From contig NC_079884.1 in the NCBI RefSeq assembly GCF_029227915.1, forward strand, positions 7,068,001-7,132,000: a DNA stretch of 64,000 nucleotides. Direction: 5' to 3'. A model generated the notes under the pieces. The model had not been told where the DNA came from, did no database searches, and was given only the letters and a program-made list of their open reading frames with translations. A program made the translations under genes and the position numbers. Shown piece by piece: positions 45,059-56,393 of the stretch (its first letter is position 1; each line of letters starts with the position of its first letter). Source of the stretch: Hydractinia symbiolongicarpus (Eukaryota > Cnidaria > Hydrozoa > Anthoathecata > Hydractiniidae).

Positions 45059-46155
45059 TTACTCAACAGACTGAAACCTACCATCCAGGATGTTTAATTG
45101 AGCATCCATCAACAAGTAAACGTAGCAACGTATATCCCCCGTGCTGTCAGCCTTCTTGGTGATGTGAAGCGTGATCCCGTCGCTAAGCCTCTGAAGCGGT
45201 CTTCCACTTCCGTGGAGTGTTTCATCCGGAGTAGTCCGGAAATCCAGAAACAAAGCATATCGTTCCGTTAGATATAGGCCAATGGTCACTATGGAATCAT
45301 GGGATACGAAGAGCCCCGCTACTTGTTCCATGTGATCTTTCGGTAACATGGTTGAGCTATACAATTGATTAGGTTCACCCTCGATAGTGATCGAGATTTT
45401 CTCGATCTTCGGGTTATAATATTTTTCGTCATTACCAGCGTATGCTTTGACCACGGTAAGATCCTGAAATAATAGGAGGACACCCTTTAAGCTCTTGGCA
45501 GGGGTATCGAGCTGGAGATTATAGGATGTGTCAGCTTTTTTAATGGTGACAACTTTGCTGCGGAGTACACGCTCGTAAGGTAGGGTTAAACGGCTGTAGC
45601 ACTTGCTAGCTCCTCGTTTGTCACTTTATCAAACTCGAGCGTAATATTGGTAATTTTATAACTAGCATCGGCTGCTTTGGCCGGTATGCTTCCAACGGCT
45701 GGGGTCCCGTAGTCCTTTATTACATCACCGTACGGAGTAAAATGCAGGATGAACTGGAGCCGATCATGGATTCCAGAATGATAAAACGGGAGATCTCTCG
45801 TGAGCTCGAACATGGAGCCAAGAGGTATGCAAAGTGTGTTGCCGTAAGCTGCTACAATCGCCTTCTCTTCGTTGTTCCCAACATGGTCGCTGGCTTTGAC
45901 TTGGAGGCTCCGAGTCGTCGCATCGTTCGGATTGATACCCTGAAGGATCATGTTATTGTTCCTATTAAATTTTGAAATCCAGAGATCATGGTACACTGCG
46001 AGCACGTTGTAGTCAGCGATATTCTAAATTTCATTCCCGTTGTGTGTTATACGAAGGTTCTGTACCAATGCTTTGCCGATATTTGATACGATGGTACGCT
46101 TGGTGTTTATACTAGACAGCTTGAGGTCAAAGAGGAGTTTAAGAGAGCCTGGTAA
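45059..46155 (-). pseudogene. Polinton major capsid protein, N-terminus missing
   Basis: Double-jelly-roll capsid protein. Recognisable blocks are V-Y-H-D-L-W-I-S-K then N-M-I-L-Q-G-I (46005-45930), L-P-F-Y-H-S-G-I (45790), Y-N-P-K-I-E-K-I-S-I-T-I-E-G-E-P-N-Q-L (45420), F-L-D-F-R-T-T (45240), L-H-G-S-G-R and L-L-M-D-A-Q-L-N-I (45090). A frameshift near 45590 separates two halves, and a TAG at 46024 interrupts the upstream part (N-T-K-R-T-I-V-S-N-I-G-K-A-L-V). The gene stops matching at about 46155, where another transposon begins, so roughly the first 60-80 residues are absent. The surviving part covers most of both jelly rolls. Confidence 0.88.
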
Positions 46156-46158
46156 AAA

Positions 46159-47217
46159 TTATGTCGTTTTGACTAAGGTTCGGGATGTCCACGTACAAAT
46201 CCACTTTTCGTTGTTGTTGTTTTTGAACCAGTTACTTAAATCAAAGTCATGCCATTCATATGCTTTAGACTCTGCTACCTTTTTGACTAACTGATGATTG
46301 TAACCACCTGATGGAGACCTGTTGCCTGGAACTATTTCATTTACAAAATCAGTTTCTAACGCTCCTGCTTTTAAAAGCCAAAGTTCGTCGACAACATGAT
46401 AAAAATTGTCAGAGGAAAATGGTAATTCTTCAATACCTTATAGATCTGATACAACATTGTTAAGGGCACATAAGGCATTGAAACTTTCCCCCTCTTTGCA
46501 GTGTATGTTGATATTTTCTCCATTAATAGATGCTCTCAACATTGTGGTACTACATTTACTGTTTTTACCAATTACTGAAGTTAAGTAGTTCATATTACTG
46601 ATAAATGGATTGGTGTATGGTGGTTTTACTTTCATTTGATTCTCAACAATCTGAAATATCTGATTTATTGCTATTTTACAGTTAACATTGGTATTGTATT
46701 TTTGTAATAAATCAATCTTATGATGTTCTAAATGAGTTGGTAATGTAGATAATTTTGCTGTTTTGAATGACGTAGTTTGTGATAATTTTTTATCTATGTT
46801 CTTGGTATTTCCTGGTGTAGATGATTGAGTCGGTTTTGCTTTGTTATGTGGTGCAACTTTTTCATGGTGTGAAATAGGTACATGAGTGGAAGACTTAACT
46901 TTCATTTTTAATGCTGCTGCGAACAATTTCAATTTGACTATACAGCATTCATGAAAACAGCTAACACTATCATTAAAACATGTGCAGCAGTCATGTTCAG
47001 AACTTTTGTTTTTTAAAAATGATAGATATATGTCAGGAAGTTTACATTTGCAGTCCCTTTCCCAAGCTACTGTTCCATATGAAAAATAAGGAAATTTTTG
47101 GTTCTCTAAAAAAGCCATGCCTTCTTGAAACCTTTCTTTGTAGGTACAGGATATTTCTGATTCCTCCTTCATATCCATCAGAACTCCATAATCCAACACT
47201 TCGTAATACTTCATCAT
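46159..47217 (-). pseudogene. Downstream ORF of the integrase-type element
   Basis: An open stretch of about 259 codons from 47217 ends at a TAA at 46438, but similar-looking sequence continues in frame (H-V-V-D-E-L-W-L-L-K-A-G, then a W-x-x-F-D-L-S-N-W segment) to 46159, giving about 350 residues with one internal stop. A Cys-rich section C-C-T-C-F-N-D-S-V-S-C-F-H-E-C-C (about residues 75-92) may bind zinc. The middle is Ser/Thr/Lys-rich and probably disordered. The protein is not recognised. Its co-orientation with the integrase suggests it is the element's second gene. Confidence 0.5.
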
Positions 47218-47289
47218 TAAAAAATAAATATCTGTCCTATCTCACCGTCTATACCGTTTTTGATCCTGGTATATGTTCTCTCTTGTGCA

Positions 47290-48340
47290 TTACCCAAAAG
47301 TAGATATGGCCTCCATAATTGTGTTGTATGTGATTTTCTTAGGTGTTTCATTTGCATCATAACTACATTCATCATCTCTCTCCATATATTGTACCATTTG
47401 CCCTTGAAAGACAGATTTTTCATATGTTTCTTTGCCATTTGGGAGTTGCACTTTGTAGATACCTCCAGAACTTTCACCTGACACTGTTCCAACTACATTC
47501 CTTGCCTGTGTGATATCTTTCATTTGCTTCCGTGCTTCAAAGAAAGGATTTTTTATTAAAACTTTGTCTCCAAGTGAAAATTTCCTTTCTTCATTTTTTG
47601 GTTTTCGCCTTTGGATGTTGCGATGAATACCATACTCTGTTGCTTCCAAAGCTTGTAGGTTATAATATTCCTTTTCTTTTGCCAATGTGAACAAAGCAGT
47701 GTTGAATTTAAGTTTATCAAATTCATTTTCTTGACACTCATCACTTCCACTGCTTTGTATTGGGGCTGCGACTGCTTCTATATTATTCTTCTGAGACTTT
47801 TTCTGCTTGTCAATAAAGAATCTTGATGACAGTGATGCAGAGCTACAAGATTGGTATATTTCATTTGCTGTAATACCAACATTTGACTTGCTTGATATTT
47901 CTCCTTCTTCAAGCCATTCTTCATCACTTTCATCTGTACTGGAATTACCATCATTTTCTTTAACATTTTCTGTGTGTTTTTTTCAGACACATTAGATCAT
48001 CTAGAATAATGTGGTGTCGCATTGCAATAGGATCTCTGTTGTGATATTTACGGAAAGGAATGTCATCGATGGTTTAATGCCATGTGTTGTTCATGATGCT
48101 ACTGATACCTGGGAGAAGCAAAGGCCAAGTCCTAGCACTTTCATCTTTTGTACATCATGAGTTTTCAAAAAAATCAGTAATTATCTTAGCTACAAATTCC
48201 TTTCCATTGTCACTTTGAAAGATTTCAGGAAAACCTTCTTTCTCACATAAAAATCGTAATGATGTATATATATTTTCAGCTTCCTTTGATATTATTGGGA
48301 ATAACCATATATACTTGGAAAAGGTGCATTTTACTGTTAG
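47290..48340 (-). pseudogene. Integrase core and C-terminal domain (broken)
   Basis: Minus strand, about 48340-48170: F-S-K-Y-I-W-L-F-P, then F-Q-S-D-N-G-K-E-F-V (second catalytic Asp). The expected stretch with the catalytic Glu is missing: the sequence jumps to W-P-L-L-L-P-G-I-S-S-I-M-N-N-T-W-H (48110), as if about 60 codons were deleted. The segment I-P-F-R-K-Y-H-N-R-D-P-I-A-M follows (48050), then an acidic linker and a C-terminal SH3-like region (F-S-L-G-D-K-V-L-I-K-N-P-F, 47580; G-G-I-Y-K-V-Q-L-P-N-G, 47460). Several frame breaks. Inactive. Confidence 0.7.
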
Positions 48341-48439
48341 GATGTGTTTGAAACCCCATATATTATTGCTTAAATATATGCGTTTATTTACTGCAAGTAG
48401 AATTAAATAAAATTGTAAACGTTGGTGGGGCCAAAAGGT

Positions 48440-48860
48440 ACGAATTGGGATTGGTGGTGGCAGCTCTGTTTGTGGTAATGAATTAGATACTTTACATGTA
48501 AGGCAGTTCTTTAGAAAAACTCTTGCTAGTTCATTTATTCCACGGAAATAGTATGTATCATTGAATTTTAGTTAATTTATTGATTGAATTTGGATGGCAT
48601 GTCATTCTTTCTGTGTCAATTTTTATTTGATGTAATTTTTCTAATATTTTTTCAGCATGTTCTTGTGGCACCAGTTCCCGCCATGTAGTTATTTTTGTCT
48701 TACGATTTTATATGCAAACTTGAAGTTTTGGTATACCAGTGTGAAAGCGCTCTAGTTCTCCATCTTTTAATTTGAGTTGAAATTTTCTCATATTTTTATT
48801 ATTGTTATTAAAAAAATTTCTCTTGCATTTTTTGTAAAAGATTGGAATCTAATTTAAATT
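48440..48860 (-). pseudogene. Integrase N-terminal zinc-region remnant
   Basis: Minus-strand pieces such as R-F-H-T-G-I-P-K-L-Q-V-C-I (48760), W-R-E-L-V-P-Q-E-H-A-E-K-I-L (48690) and H-Q-I-K-I-D-T-E-R-M-T-C-H (48625) follow the order of the H2C2 integrase-binding region. Stops are frequent. Confidence 0.5.
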
Positions 48861-48960
48861 ATGGTCGTCATAATCACTCAATTCAGAACTAAAATCAGAG
48901 TCCAATAGAATGACGTTTAAAATCTGTTGATACACCTCCAAGCTTAAGAAAGATTGAATG

Positions 48961-49369
48961 ATCTAAAAAAATTGAAATACTTTCAAAATGTTTTATTCAA
49001 AAAGGAGTCTCATGCACAAGGAAGAACCCTTTTTACGAGTAGTTCTCAAATCTGGAAACGTTTGTGCCATTGCTCTTTTCTAAAAGAGGTTATGTTTGAA
49101 ACAAATGGTTATAAATAAGCAATCCAACAACCTTCTATTTAAACAAATAAAGTGGTCTATATTATTAACGATGAAAAAGGAAAAAAATAGTCTATTTGGT
49201 TAACTTTTAGTGACTTGAAGGTTTAGGCTAGACTTTTTTTTGTGACTGATTATTTTTTATAGTCTACCTAGAAAAGGTTTTGCTAAATTACAAAAAGTTT
49301 CTCAGGTAAGAGTAAGTTATTTTTTCAAAACATTTTTATTTTGAACTCAAACTTTAAGGCACAATTTTC
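48961..49369. other. Non-coding stretch
   Basis: AT-rich; nothing recognised. The missing 5' part of the capsid gene is not here. Confidence 0.5.
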
Positions 49370-49432
49370 ATTCTGATTGTCTAGTTGGTAAGACACCTTA
49401 ATGGTAATCCAGGTTCGAATCCTGGTCAGAGA
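49370..49432 (+). repeat. tRNA-like sequence with shortened anticodon arm
   Basis: The acceptor strands (attctga / tcagaga) pair with one mismatch and one wobble. The D-arm gtct-agttggta-agac and T-arm ccagg-ttcgaat-cctgg pair perfectly, and the B box ggttcgaatcc is consensus. Only 13 bases lie between the D-arm and the T-arm, where about 21-22 are needed for an anticodon arm plus variable loop; acc-ttaat-ggt could form a 3-bp mini-hairpin. It is therefore a tRNA pseudogene or SINE head rather than a standard tRNA. Confidence 0.6.
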
Positions 49433-49514
49433 AATTGTTGCCAGATGAATAATTCTTAAATGTATTAACATTAAAGGACATACTTAATTTTGGTATTTTC
49501 GCAGATAATTTTTG

Positions 49515-49990
49515 TCTACTTAGGTGTCAATTCTGCAAATAACTATTTGACTTAGACCTTGTTTCCTCAAAGTTTGATCTTTTTTGAATCATCATAATAT
49601 TACCACATGATCAGCCACTTTATTGATATTTTAAACAAAGGTGTCAATTCTGCAAATAATTATTTGACTTTGGCCTTGTTTCCTCAAAAGATTATTTTTA
49701 AAGTTTGCACATCATAATATCAGATTATCAGTCAAAAAATAGATATTACGATATATTCGACACTGGAGACACACATAAACACTCAGTCACAATATGTGGG
49801 GTTCACAATTTCAAACATCTCCCACTTTTATTTAGTAAAACGAAAGTGTAGTGAAGCCTTTCCATTTACATTTTAAGTTTGAATAAATTGAATATCACAG
49901 CCTTGCCTTGTTTCCTCAAAACATTACTTTCTAAGTTTAGACTTATTTTTAATAATCATAATATCAGCAGAAGATTATTAAGATACTGGA
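49515..49990 (+). repeat. Three diverged copies of an about 80-bp repeat
   Basis: Copies start near 49525, 49642 and 49895. They share (g)gtgtcaattctgcaaataa (first two) and ccttgtttcctcaaa followed about 40 bases later by catcataatat (all three). Spacing is irregular, about 117 and 250 bases. No coding sequence. Confidence 0.7.
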
Positions 49991-52900
49991 GACACAGCTG
50001 CTGTATGCAAACCCTTGTAAAATTTCAGATTGCATTGTTAAGACTAAAAGGGGAAAGCCCATCTAACAAAGGTGTTTTATAAGATAACTGCCTAATACAA
50101 CCCCTTTTTTAAGTTCTCAGAGTGCCTGTCTTATACTGATTTGACTGTATGCTAAACGTCACTTCAAGGTTTAGATCCTAATCCCTATCCTCCCTGCTCG
50201 AAAGATCAAAATCAAAAAAGTTATATTTTAGTATTGCCAATTACTAAAATTACAAGCATACACTTCTAAAAAGCACTTTAAAGACAAATTATTTCAAAAT
50301 ACTTTTTTCATGGGGATGGCATAAGATTATACTAAATCAATGTCAAGGATTTAACCCTTTCCTATCTGCATACTTTTTTGATTTGTGAGTCATCCCTTAT
50401 GGAACAACAGATACACAATTTTCATAAAAGACATTGCAGTGAAACTGAAGATTTCAAAAAGTAAATTTATAATTTGACAGGAAGCTTGCTGAAAAGCAAT
50501 TTAAGGGTAGAAAACAGGGGTCCGACTCTTTTTCAATTTCATTTAAAATAATAATAAGATTTAAAAAAATCAAGTTGTTTTTAATTTATTTTTTTATTAA
50601 AACTAGGTTAATTTATTTGTCTTTACTGTTAAGTAATATATAAACTTGTTTTTTGAAAAGGGTTGGTGGTCAATGGTTGTGGCCAAAGGCTTAAAAAAAA
50701 TAGATCCATGACTCGATTTTTTCATATTTCCTAATTTTTAAAATTTCAGAAAATACCCTTTAAATTTTAAAAAAAATATCTAGGCTAAACCCAAAAAGGG
50801 TATGTTTCTTATAAAAAAAATGTGTGTACACTCAAATTAATATTACAAAAACCAAGTATTTTACCTTCAGATTTGGATTTACCAACATTTTCAGAAGCAG
50901 CTAAACATGTTTCCTGTACGTTACTTACTTCCATTTTAAATGTGGTGACAGAAATGAATTGAACAGATTAAATAATAAAATTATTTTGAAAATTACTCAT
51001 ATAAACTACTTATTTTACGGATTTCTCACAACAACTGAACCAATGATATACCTGTATAACTGTGGAATATTAATAAAACCATGTGAGAAACTTATAAGTA
51101 ATAAAGAAGAATTGAACTCCTTATTAGGCCATATCCATGATAGATAAAATTTGGTTGGTTAGTCATTGTTAAATATTCTTATTTTATTTGCTATTGGTTG
51201 CTTCACAAGAATTACAGGTTATAGATACCTTAAACAAATGAAGCCTTAAAAAAAATCTAGTGACTCAGAAATACTGAAAACAAATAATTCATTGAAACAG
51301 GTGACTTGAAAGTTTGTATCTTGTTGACAATAGAAATTTGCAGATATCAACAAGAATGTATAAAATGGAATAAACAATACCTTCATTGAAACTTAGCATA
51401 ATAAAATTATTTGTTCTACTCTGGTTAAACTTTACTAGAACTAAATTAACTTATAAATTCTGTAAAATACTAAACTTTGTGGGGGTTGTCGTCACGTGTG
51501 TACATGTGTTCAAAAAATAGCTATATCATAAATAACTTACCATAGCTTTTTATAGCTAGCTAAATTTTTCCATGTGTAATTTTTGGTACCATACATCTTC
51601 TAGTTCACATTAAAGTTTTGAGTCATCTTAACAAGGCTTCTCTTCCTTGTTTTAGCATCCCACTTACACTTTATAAATTTGTATCCAGCAGGGTTTCACA
51701 TAAAATTCTATGACAGAAAGAATATTGCACGTGGTGTACCTATATTAAGAAAGAGAGAAGACATTTAATTCATGTTTAGCTATAATAGCTACATTTTAGC
51801 TGTCATGTCATGGTGTCTGTTTATGTGTGTGTGTGTTATTTGTTTGTTGTTGTTGTTGTGTTTTTTTGGGGGGGGATCTAATCATAATGTAGCTGTAGCT
51901 AGTTAGCTTAACTCTGGGTAAACTCGATTTTTTTCAAAGCTATATAATTCTAGCATTTCACTTCTACGAAACTTCTAGCTGGAATAACCTGCATTACACA
52001 GATCTGATTATTGTGAGCTGGTTTCTGGAGATACATCTCTACGGCCTGTTGATTTGATTATTGTTCATCTTTGGAAAACACATGGCCCACTGGCAAGATA
52101 AATTTCACTGGATGTAATTAAGATTTAGACACGAAAAATTTTAGACACCGATTTTACGGTACAGAGAAAAACGAATACCTTACATCAAAAATATCGTGTG
52201 GTCCTTTTGCTTTTGTTTTGCCCCTGTTTTTTGTGTGAATCTTGGTTTGTGCAAAGTTATTTTGCTTAAAGATTAAATTCAGTAATCTGATGTTAAAACC
52301 TATTTTGTTGTTTACAAGCCAAAAGTTTGGAAGCCAGAAAAGCGTAGCGAATAGTTTCATCTTTCTGTTAGATAGATAGAGAGATGTGCATATTTTACAT
52401 GGCTAGCCTCACAAATATCGAGGGATATACCCTGTCTATTATTTCCAGGCGGGGTCATGGCTCAGATGGAGAGTCCTACAGTATTTAATGCTCATTTTGA
52501 GCTATGCAGACCCAATTAGAGTCCGCGCTCTACTAGACAACTCCAGCAACATCCAACGGTGTGCCATCTCCCATGGCAATGTGCCATTTAGCTGGTTAGC
52601 TAAGCTGCAAAACTCCAAATACAAAATTCTATATTCTGGCTACGTGCATGTGTGAGGGCAGAAATCAATTATATCATGTTGTGTTGTGATAGGTTGCCAA
52701 GGCAAAAAGAAGAATTCTCCCGGTCAGAATGTCACGTGGGTGGTACCACTTCATTGAGGAAAAACAAGACTTTTTACGGTCAAAACACTCATAGAAGGTT
52801 TTGTTAAACAAGGACTACAAGTATGTGGAGTAAAGTAAAGCTAGCTAAATTAGCCAAAAATTCGCCCTAAACTACACAGTATGTCTGGTTTGAAGTTATA

Positions 52901-53340
52901 AAGCAAAATAACACAAGAGCAATAAATCGCTCCCTCAAAATTACAATAATTTAAACTGTGCGAGCAATCTGAATAAATAAAATAAGTTTACAAACACATA
53001 TCAGAAAATCTTTGTGATCTATTTTATTTTATTTTTTTTTATCTATATATTTTGCTTCTTTTCGGCTAAATGGCTGAGCCAGTTTCTCATTTCTCAGAAT
53101 TGGGTGAGCCTTTGCGTGAGCAAGAGCAATTGCTCTCCCCTTATTGATAGGTCTGATTGTGGATCAAAGTCCCCTTGCTTGTAAAAGTATTTTAAAGTTT
53201 CCCACAGCTCTTTTTTTTATAAAAATATATATTCTTGATAGGGTTCCAAACACTTGTTTTATTATTTTTTTCTCCATTTTTTAAATGACAATTACCTTAC
53301 AATTTAAAACAGCATATTTATTACAGAGAAATATAATTGC
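49991..53340. other. Intergenic stretch upstream of the SREK1-like gene
   Basis: No gene recognised. It has a (tg)n/(ttg)n tract ending in a run of g near 51826-51876, and a GC-richer non-coding block at about 52440-52760 of unknown origin that looks repeat-derived. The promoter and any 5' untranslated exon of the next gene should lie near the right end; tattacag|ag at 53323 could be the acceptor of the coding exon. Confidence 0.4.
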
Positions 53341-53343
53341 ACG

Positions 53344-53567
53344 ATGAATGAAGAAATAACAGCTACTGAAGAAACTATAAACCAAAAGGAAGAATCTGTG
53401 TTAGTCAATGGAAGTGCAACTAAAGATGAAAATGCTAGTAAAGATATTGTTTTCACTGGAAAAGTTGTTCAAGTTACAAATGTCTCTCCTGGTGCTACTG
53501 TAGAACAAATGGCAACACTATTTGGGTTTCTAGGCAGAGTAACAGATATCCGACTTTACCCATTAGA
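53344..53567 (+). CDS. SREK1: SREK1-like splicing regulator, exon 1 (RRM1 start)
   Basis: The ATG at 53344 opens a 224-nt coding exon ending at the donor ttaga|gtaagt (phase 2). After a 43-residue acidic leader the sequence reads V-V-Q-V-T-N-V-S-P-G-A-T-V-E-Q-M-A-T-L-F, the first half of RRM1 as found in SREK1/SRSF11-type SR-related proteins, then F-L-G-R-V-T-D-I-R-L-Y-P. The protein regulates alternative splice-site choice in the nucleus. SREK1 rather than SRSF11 is chosen because a second RRM follows (exons 4-6). The gene extends off the right edge. Confidence 0.9.
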
Positions 53568-53621
53568 GTAAGTATGTAAACATCAACTAGATGTACTTTC
53601 AAGATAGAATAAAACAACATT

Positions 53622-53645
53622 TATATATATATATATATATATACT
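53622..53645. repeat. (TA)n microsatellite
   Basis: About ten TA units in intron 1 of the SREK1-like gene. Confidence 0.9.
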
Positions 53646-54099
53646 GCATATTAGAAAATAAAACAAAATTGCAAACAAATTTTTTTTGGTTTATTTTTAA
53701 AAAGTTTGTTTTAGATTCAAATTTAATTTGAATAAGGTTGAACTTAAAATATTTATGTTTGTCATCACCTGGGTTAGTCTTAACAGCAACCCAGTGGTCA
53801 GGGTTTTATTTTACCAACAACATTAAATGAGTATCTAATTTGTTCCTGATAAAGATTTACTTAAGAACAATAGTTAGCTCTATTATACCTGAGCTATTTT
53901 CCATAATAAGAAAGTTTGCTATTTTAATGATACAGATAAAAGATCCATTTTCTATAAATATTGACAATCATGTTATTAAACTTTTTATGTTGTATATTTT
54001 TTTATTTAAAAATGTTCGAAGTACGGAAAACGAAATCATAATGTGATTGAGATTAGAAAAGACGTCATTTTTCTGAAATATTTATTCCTTCAAAGCTAA

Positions 54100-54129
54100 C
54101 TAGTTAATAAGGCCCGTGGAAAAATCCAC
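54100..54129 (-). mobile_element. Helitron 3' end in SREK1 intron 1
   Basis: Minus strand: GTGGA-TTTT-TCCAC hairpin, 12 bases (gggccttattaa), CTAG, then T. Same hairpin as the termini of the large inverted-repeat arms. The 5' end of this short non-autonomous copy was not located. Confidence 0.6.
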
Positions 54130-55592
54130 TTGGCTGGAGAACAATGAAAATTTAAAGATTTTTTGTCCTGGAAACAGGTGAGTTGACCAATGCTTAGGAA
54201 ATTGGTCTCATATTGGTCCCAGCCTGTTCCCAGTTACCCACACAATAGGTTATTTTTATTTATTCTTTCTTTAAAGTTGATATACAATAAAGGGCTAGAA
54301 ACTTAAAAACAAATATAGCTAAAAATGACGTCAGTTATTTCCAACTGTTTCCAAAGTATTGGCTTCACTATTTTTATTTAATGAATCAACGTCAGTCTAA
54401 ATGCATCAGGCTGTTAACAAATAATACACATGTTTTCAGCCACCTGAAAGGAAAACGAACACAACCACTATGCATGTCACAGACATTTCGTATAATTATA
54501 TAAGATATATTTTATCCCTCATACCCAACAAAAGTTATTTGATCACATGTCTAGCCAAACAGTCTGTGCACTTGCCCCCTTCCAGATAAAATAGGGTAAG
54601 TGATATGTCTTTCATTTTTTAAAATTTTAAATTTTTAAAATTTAATTTACTAAATATTGCAGAGATTTCCATAAGGCGTGTGTGGTTGCACGCACTTATG
54701 CTCACACATTCTCAAATGCTATTTCGTTGTTTTGACTATCGCACATGTAAAAATTACCCATTGCTTTTGAAAAATTGCAATATTTACCTGCAAAGCTATA
54801 TTTTAGAACATTTATATTTATATTTTTTTCTTAATGAAGGATTAAAACATTGAGCATTATTCATTAAAACTTGGTTTGTGTTTTCCAATATTATTCTTGA
54901 GTAAAATTTTAATATTATTTTTGTTTTCATGTATTATTATAGTTTTTATATTATTTTCATATTCTTAACTGTATAAAAAATGTTTGCTTAAAATTATTTA
55001 ATTTTTTTCCTTTCTTGAAAGAGAAGTGTTACACAATAATTGTATGTAAAGAATGTTTCGGCATGTCTCATTTGCAATTTAATTTTTGCCACAAGCTCTT
55101 GAGGGACCTGTTTCATTTTTAATACATACAGTGTAAACACATGCTGCTAAAATAAATCTTAAACTCATTCTCATTTTTTTTTTTGAAAAAAGTTGTTAAG
55201 TCAAAGGAAATAAATGATCTGATGCAGCCTCTCTCTTCGTTTAGTCTTTCAATGTAATCCTGCAGTATATATTTGCTATAGGGTACTTCCTAAGAAGAAA
55301 TATGTTTTGCACTTACACCACCTAGGGGCTCTAAAAAGTGAATCAAAAGTCAAAAAAAATTGCACACACAAATTCTCTAATATGGAGTTGCTTTCTTCAT
55401 GGAATTCCCTGCATTGTTGTCATTTTGAGCATAATGCTGTATATGTTATATAAAAGTTTTTTCCATTATATTAATTCCAAAAACTATTATTTTATTGCAT
55501 TTAAATAAGACGTAGATGCAACTAATGAATTATAAATATGGAATTGTATTGCCTGGTTTATTTTACTTTACACAAATTTTTGTGAATTTTAG

Positions 55593-55729
55593 TGATACTC
55601 TACCGGTAGCCGTTAAATTATGTTATATTAAGTATGAAAACTCTGAACAGTGTGGCGTGGCTTAACATTTGACAAACACAGTTTTCATTGAAAAGGCACT
55701 TATTGTCGTGCCCTTAAATCAAGACAAAG
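55593..55729 (+). pseudogene. SREK1: SREK1-like exon 2 (RRM1 end) with stop and lost donor
   Basis: Acceptor gaattttag|t joins exon 1 in phase and yields V-K-L-C-Y-I-K-Y and, after the stop, H-L-T-N-T-V-F-I-E-K-A-L-I-V-V-P, the conserved end of RRM1. Two defects are visible. The Gln that normally precedes H-L-T-N-T-V-F is TAA (55663-55665). Where the donor should be, phase 1 as needed for exon 3, the sequence is caaag|atattt rather than gt. Both could be single C-to-T-type changes (CAA to TAA, GT to AT on the opposite strand). Skipping the exon would shift the frame (phase 2 to phase 1). Either this allele is non-functional, or the exon is handled unusually, or the assembly is wrong here. Confidence 0.8.
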
Positions 55730-56393
55730 ATATTTTATACATAATATTCAGATTGTTAGGGATTGTCTGCCCTATCATTTTTAAACTGATCATTTCAATT
55801 TGTATAATATTTTATTTGAAATGATCTCTATACGATTTTAAAATTAAATTTGAGAATAATTTTACAAAAAAAAAATGTTTCAATTTTGTTCCAATTCGTT
55901 TCAAAAAGTTTTAAATCGCTTCGTTGAATTAAAAATCCTTTCGTAATCGTTTTCAAATCGCTTTTAGTGCAACACATGTATATTAACACAATTTTTGAAG
56001 AAATTAATTATTATTTGATAATTGATATATTCAATATCTTCATTCTTTATCACAAAGCTAACAAAACCACATCATATAGGAAGCAAAAACATCGCAGTAA
56101 TTTGTTTAAAAAAATTATCAAAACAGGATCCTGGGAAGTTAAATCATCAACATAGCTCATTTTAACACCATCAAAATATGATCGTACAAAGCAAAAACAT
56201 CAGAGGGAATCATACAAAGTCTAAGTCAAACAAACAATTGGTTTCAAAACTATCAATAAGTCTAACTTGTTTAAAATCAAACGTTGTATTGAAAAAATAT
56301 TTAAATTTATTGATATCCCACCTTCCCCATCATAACCCCCCCTGCCTTATATTTAATCACTGCTAGTTTTATGAATAATCCTTGTTTTTTTAG

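Larger units (their letters stand above)
36440..46157. mobile_element. Polinton/Maverick, degenerate and truncated
   Basis: About 9.7 kb holding the signature Polinton set: protein-primed family B DNA polymerase, A32-like packaging ATPase, retroviral-type integrase and double-jelly-roll major capsid protein, plus small membrane, coiled-coil and BRO-like genes. Genes are tightly packed, with overlaps or short gaps, in two convergent blocks meeting at 43565/43615. GC content is visibly higher than the surroundings. Protease and minor capsid genes are not seen; they may lie on the part removed where the capsid gene is interrupted at 46157. Most long genes have stops or frameshifts. Neither terminal inverted repeat was found. 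Confidence 0.9.
46159..48960 (-). mobile_element. Integrase-type (rve) transposon remnant abutting the Polinton
   Basis: Minus-strand element with zinc-binding integrase N-terminus remnants (about 48860-48440), an integrase core (about 48340-48130), an integrase C-terminal domain (47700-47290) and a downstream ORF (47217-46159) whose stop at 46159 lies within a few bases of where the Polinton capsid gene is cut. It is probably inserted into, or joined to, the Polinton. Gene content resembles KRBA2/Ginger-like integrase elements rather than an LTR retrotransposon (no reverse transcriptase seen). Confidence 0.6.

Noticed and set aside
46980-47995. Plus-strand ORFs opposite the integrase element
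   Set aside because: Antisense shadows of the recognised minus-strand protein.
52440-52760. GC-richer block as an exon or promoter island
   Set aside because: No open frame with splice signals and no clear promoter element; probably repeat-derived, but unassigned.
39058-55665. Repeated TAA/TAG at likely Gln positions (43176, 55663, perhaps 44860, 46024, 46438), suggesting TAA/TAG recoded as Gln
   Set aside because: Polinton genes end naturally in TAA right before hairpins or the next ATG (40520, 41398, 42023, 42664, 42846, 43565), and frameshifts coexist with the stops. C-to-T decay explains the pattern better.
55725-55740. AT at the exon 2 boundary as a U12 AT-AC intron
   Set aside because: The sequence atatttta does not match the U12 5' consensus (atatcctt), and the partner acceptor ends in AG.
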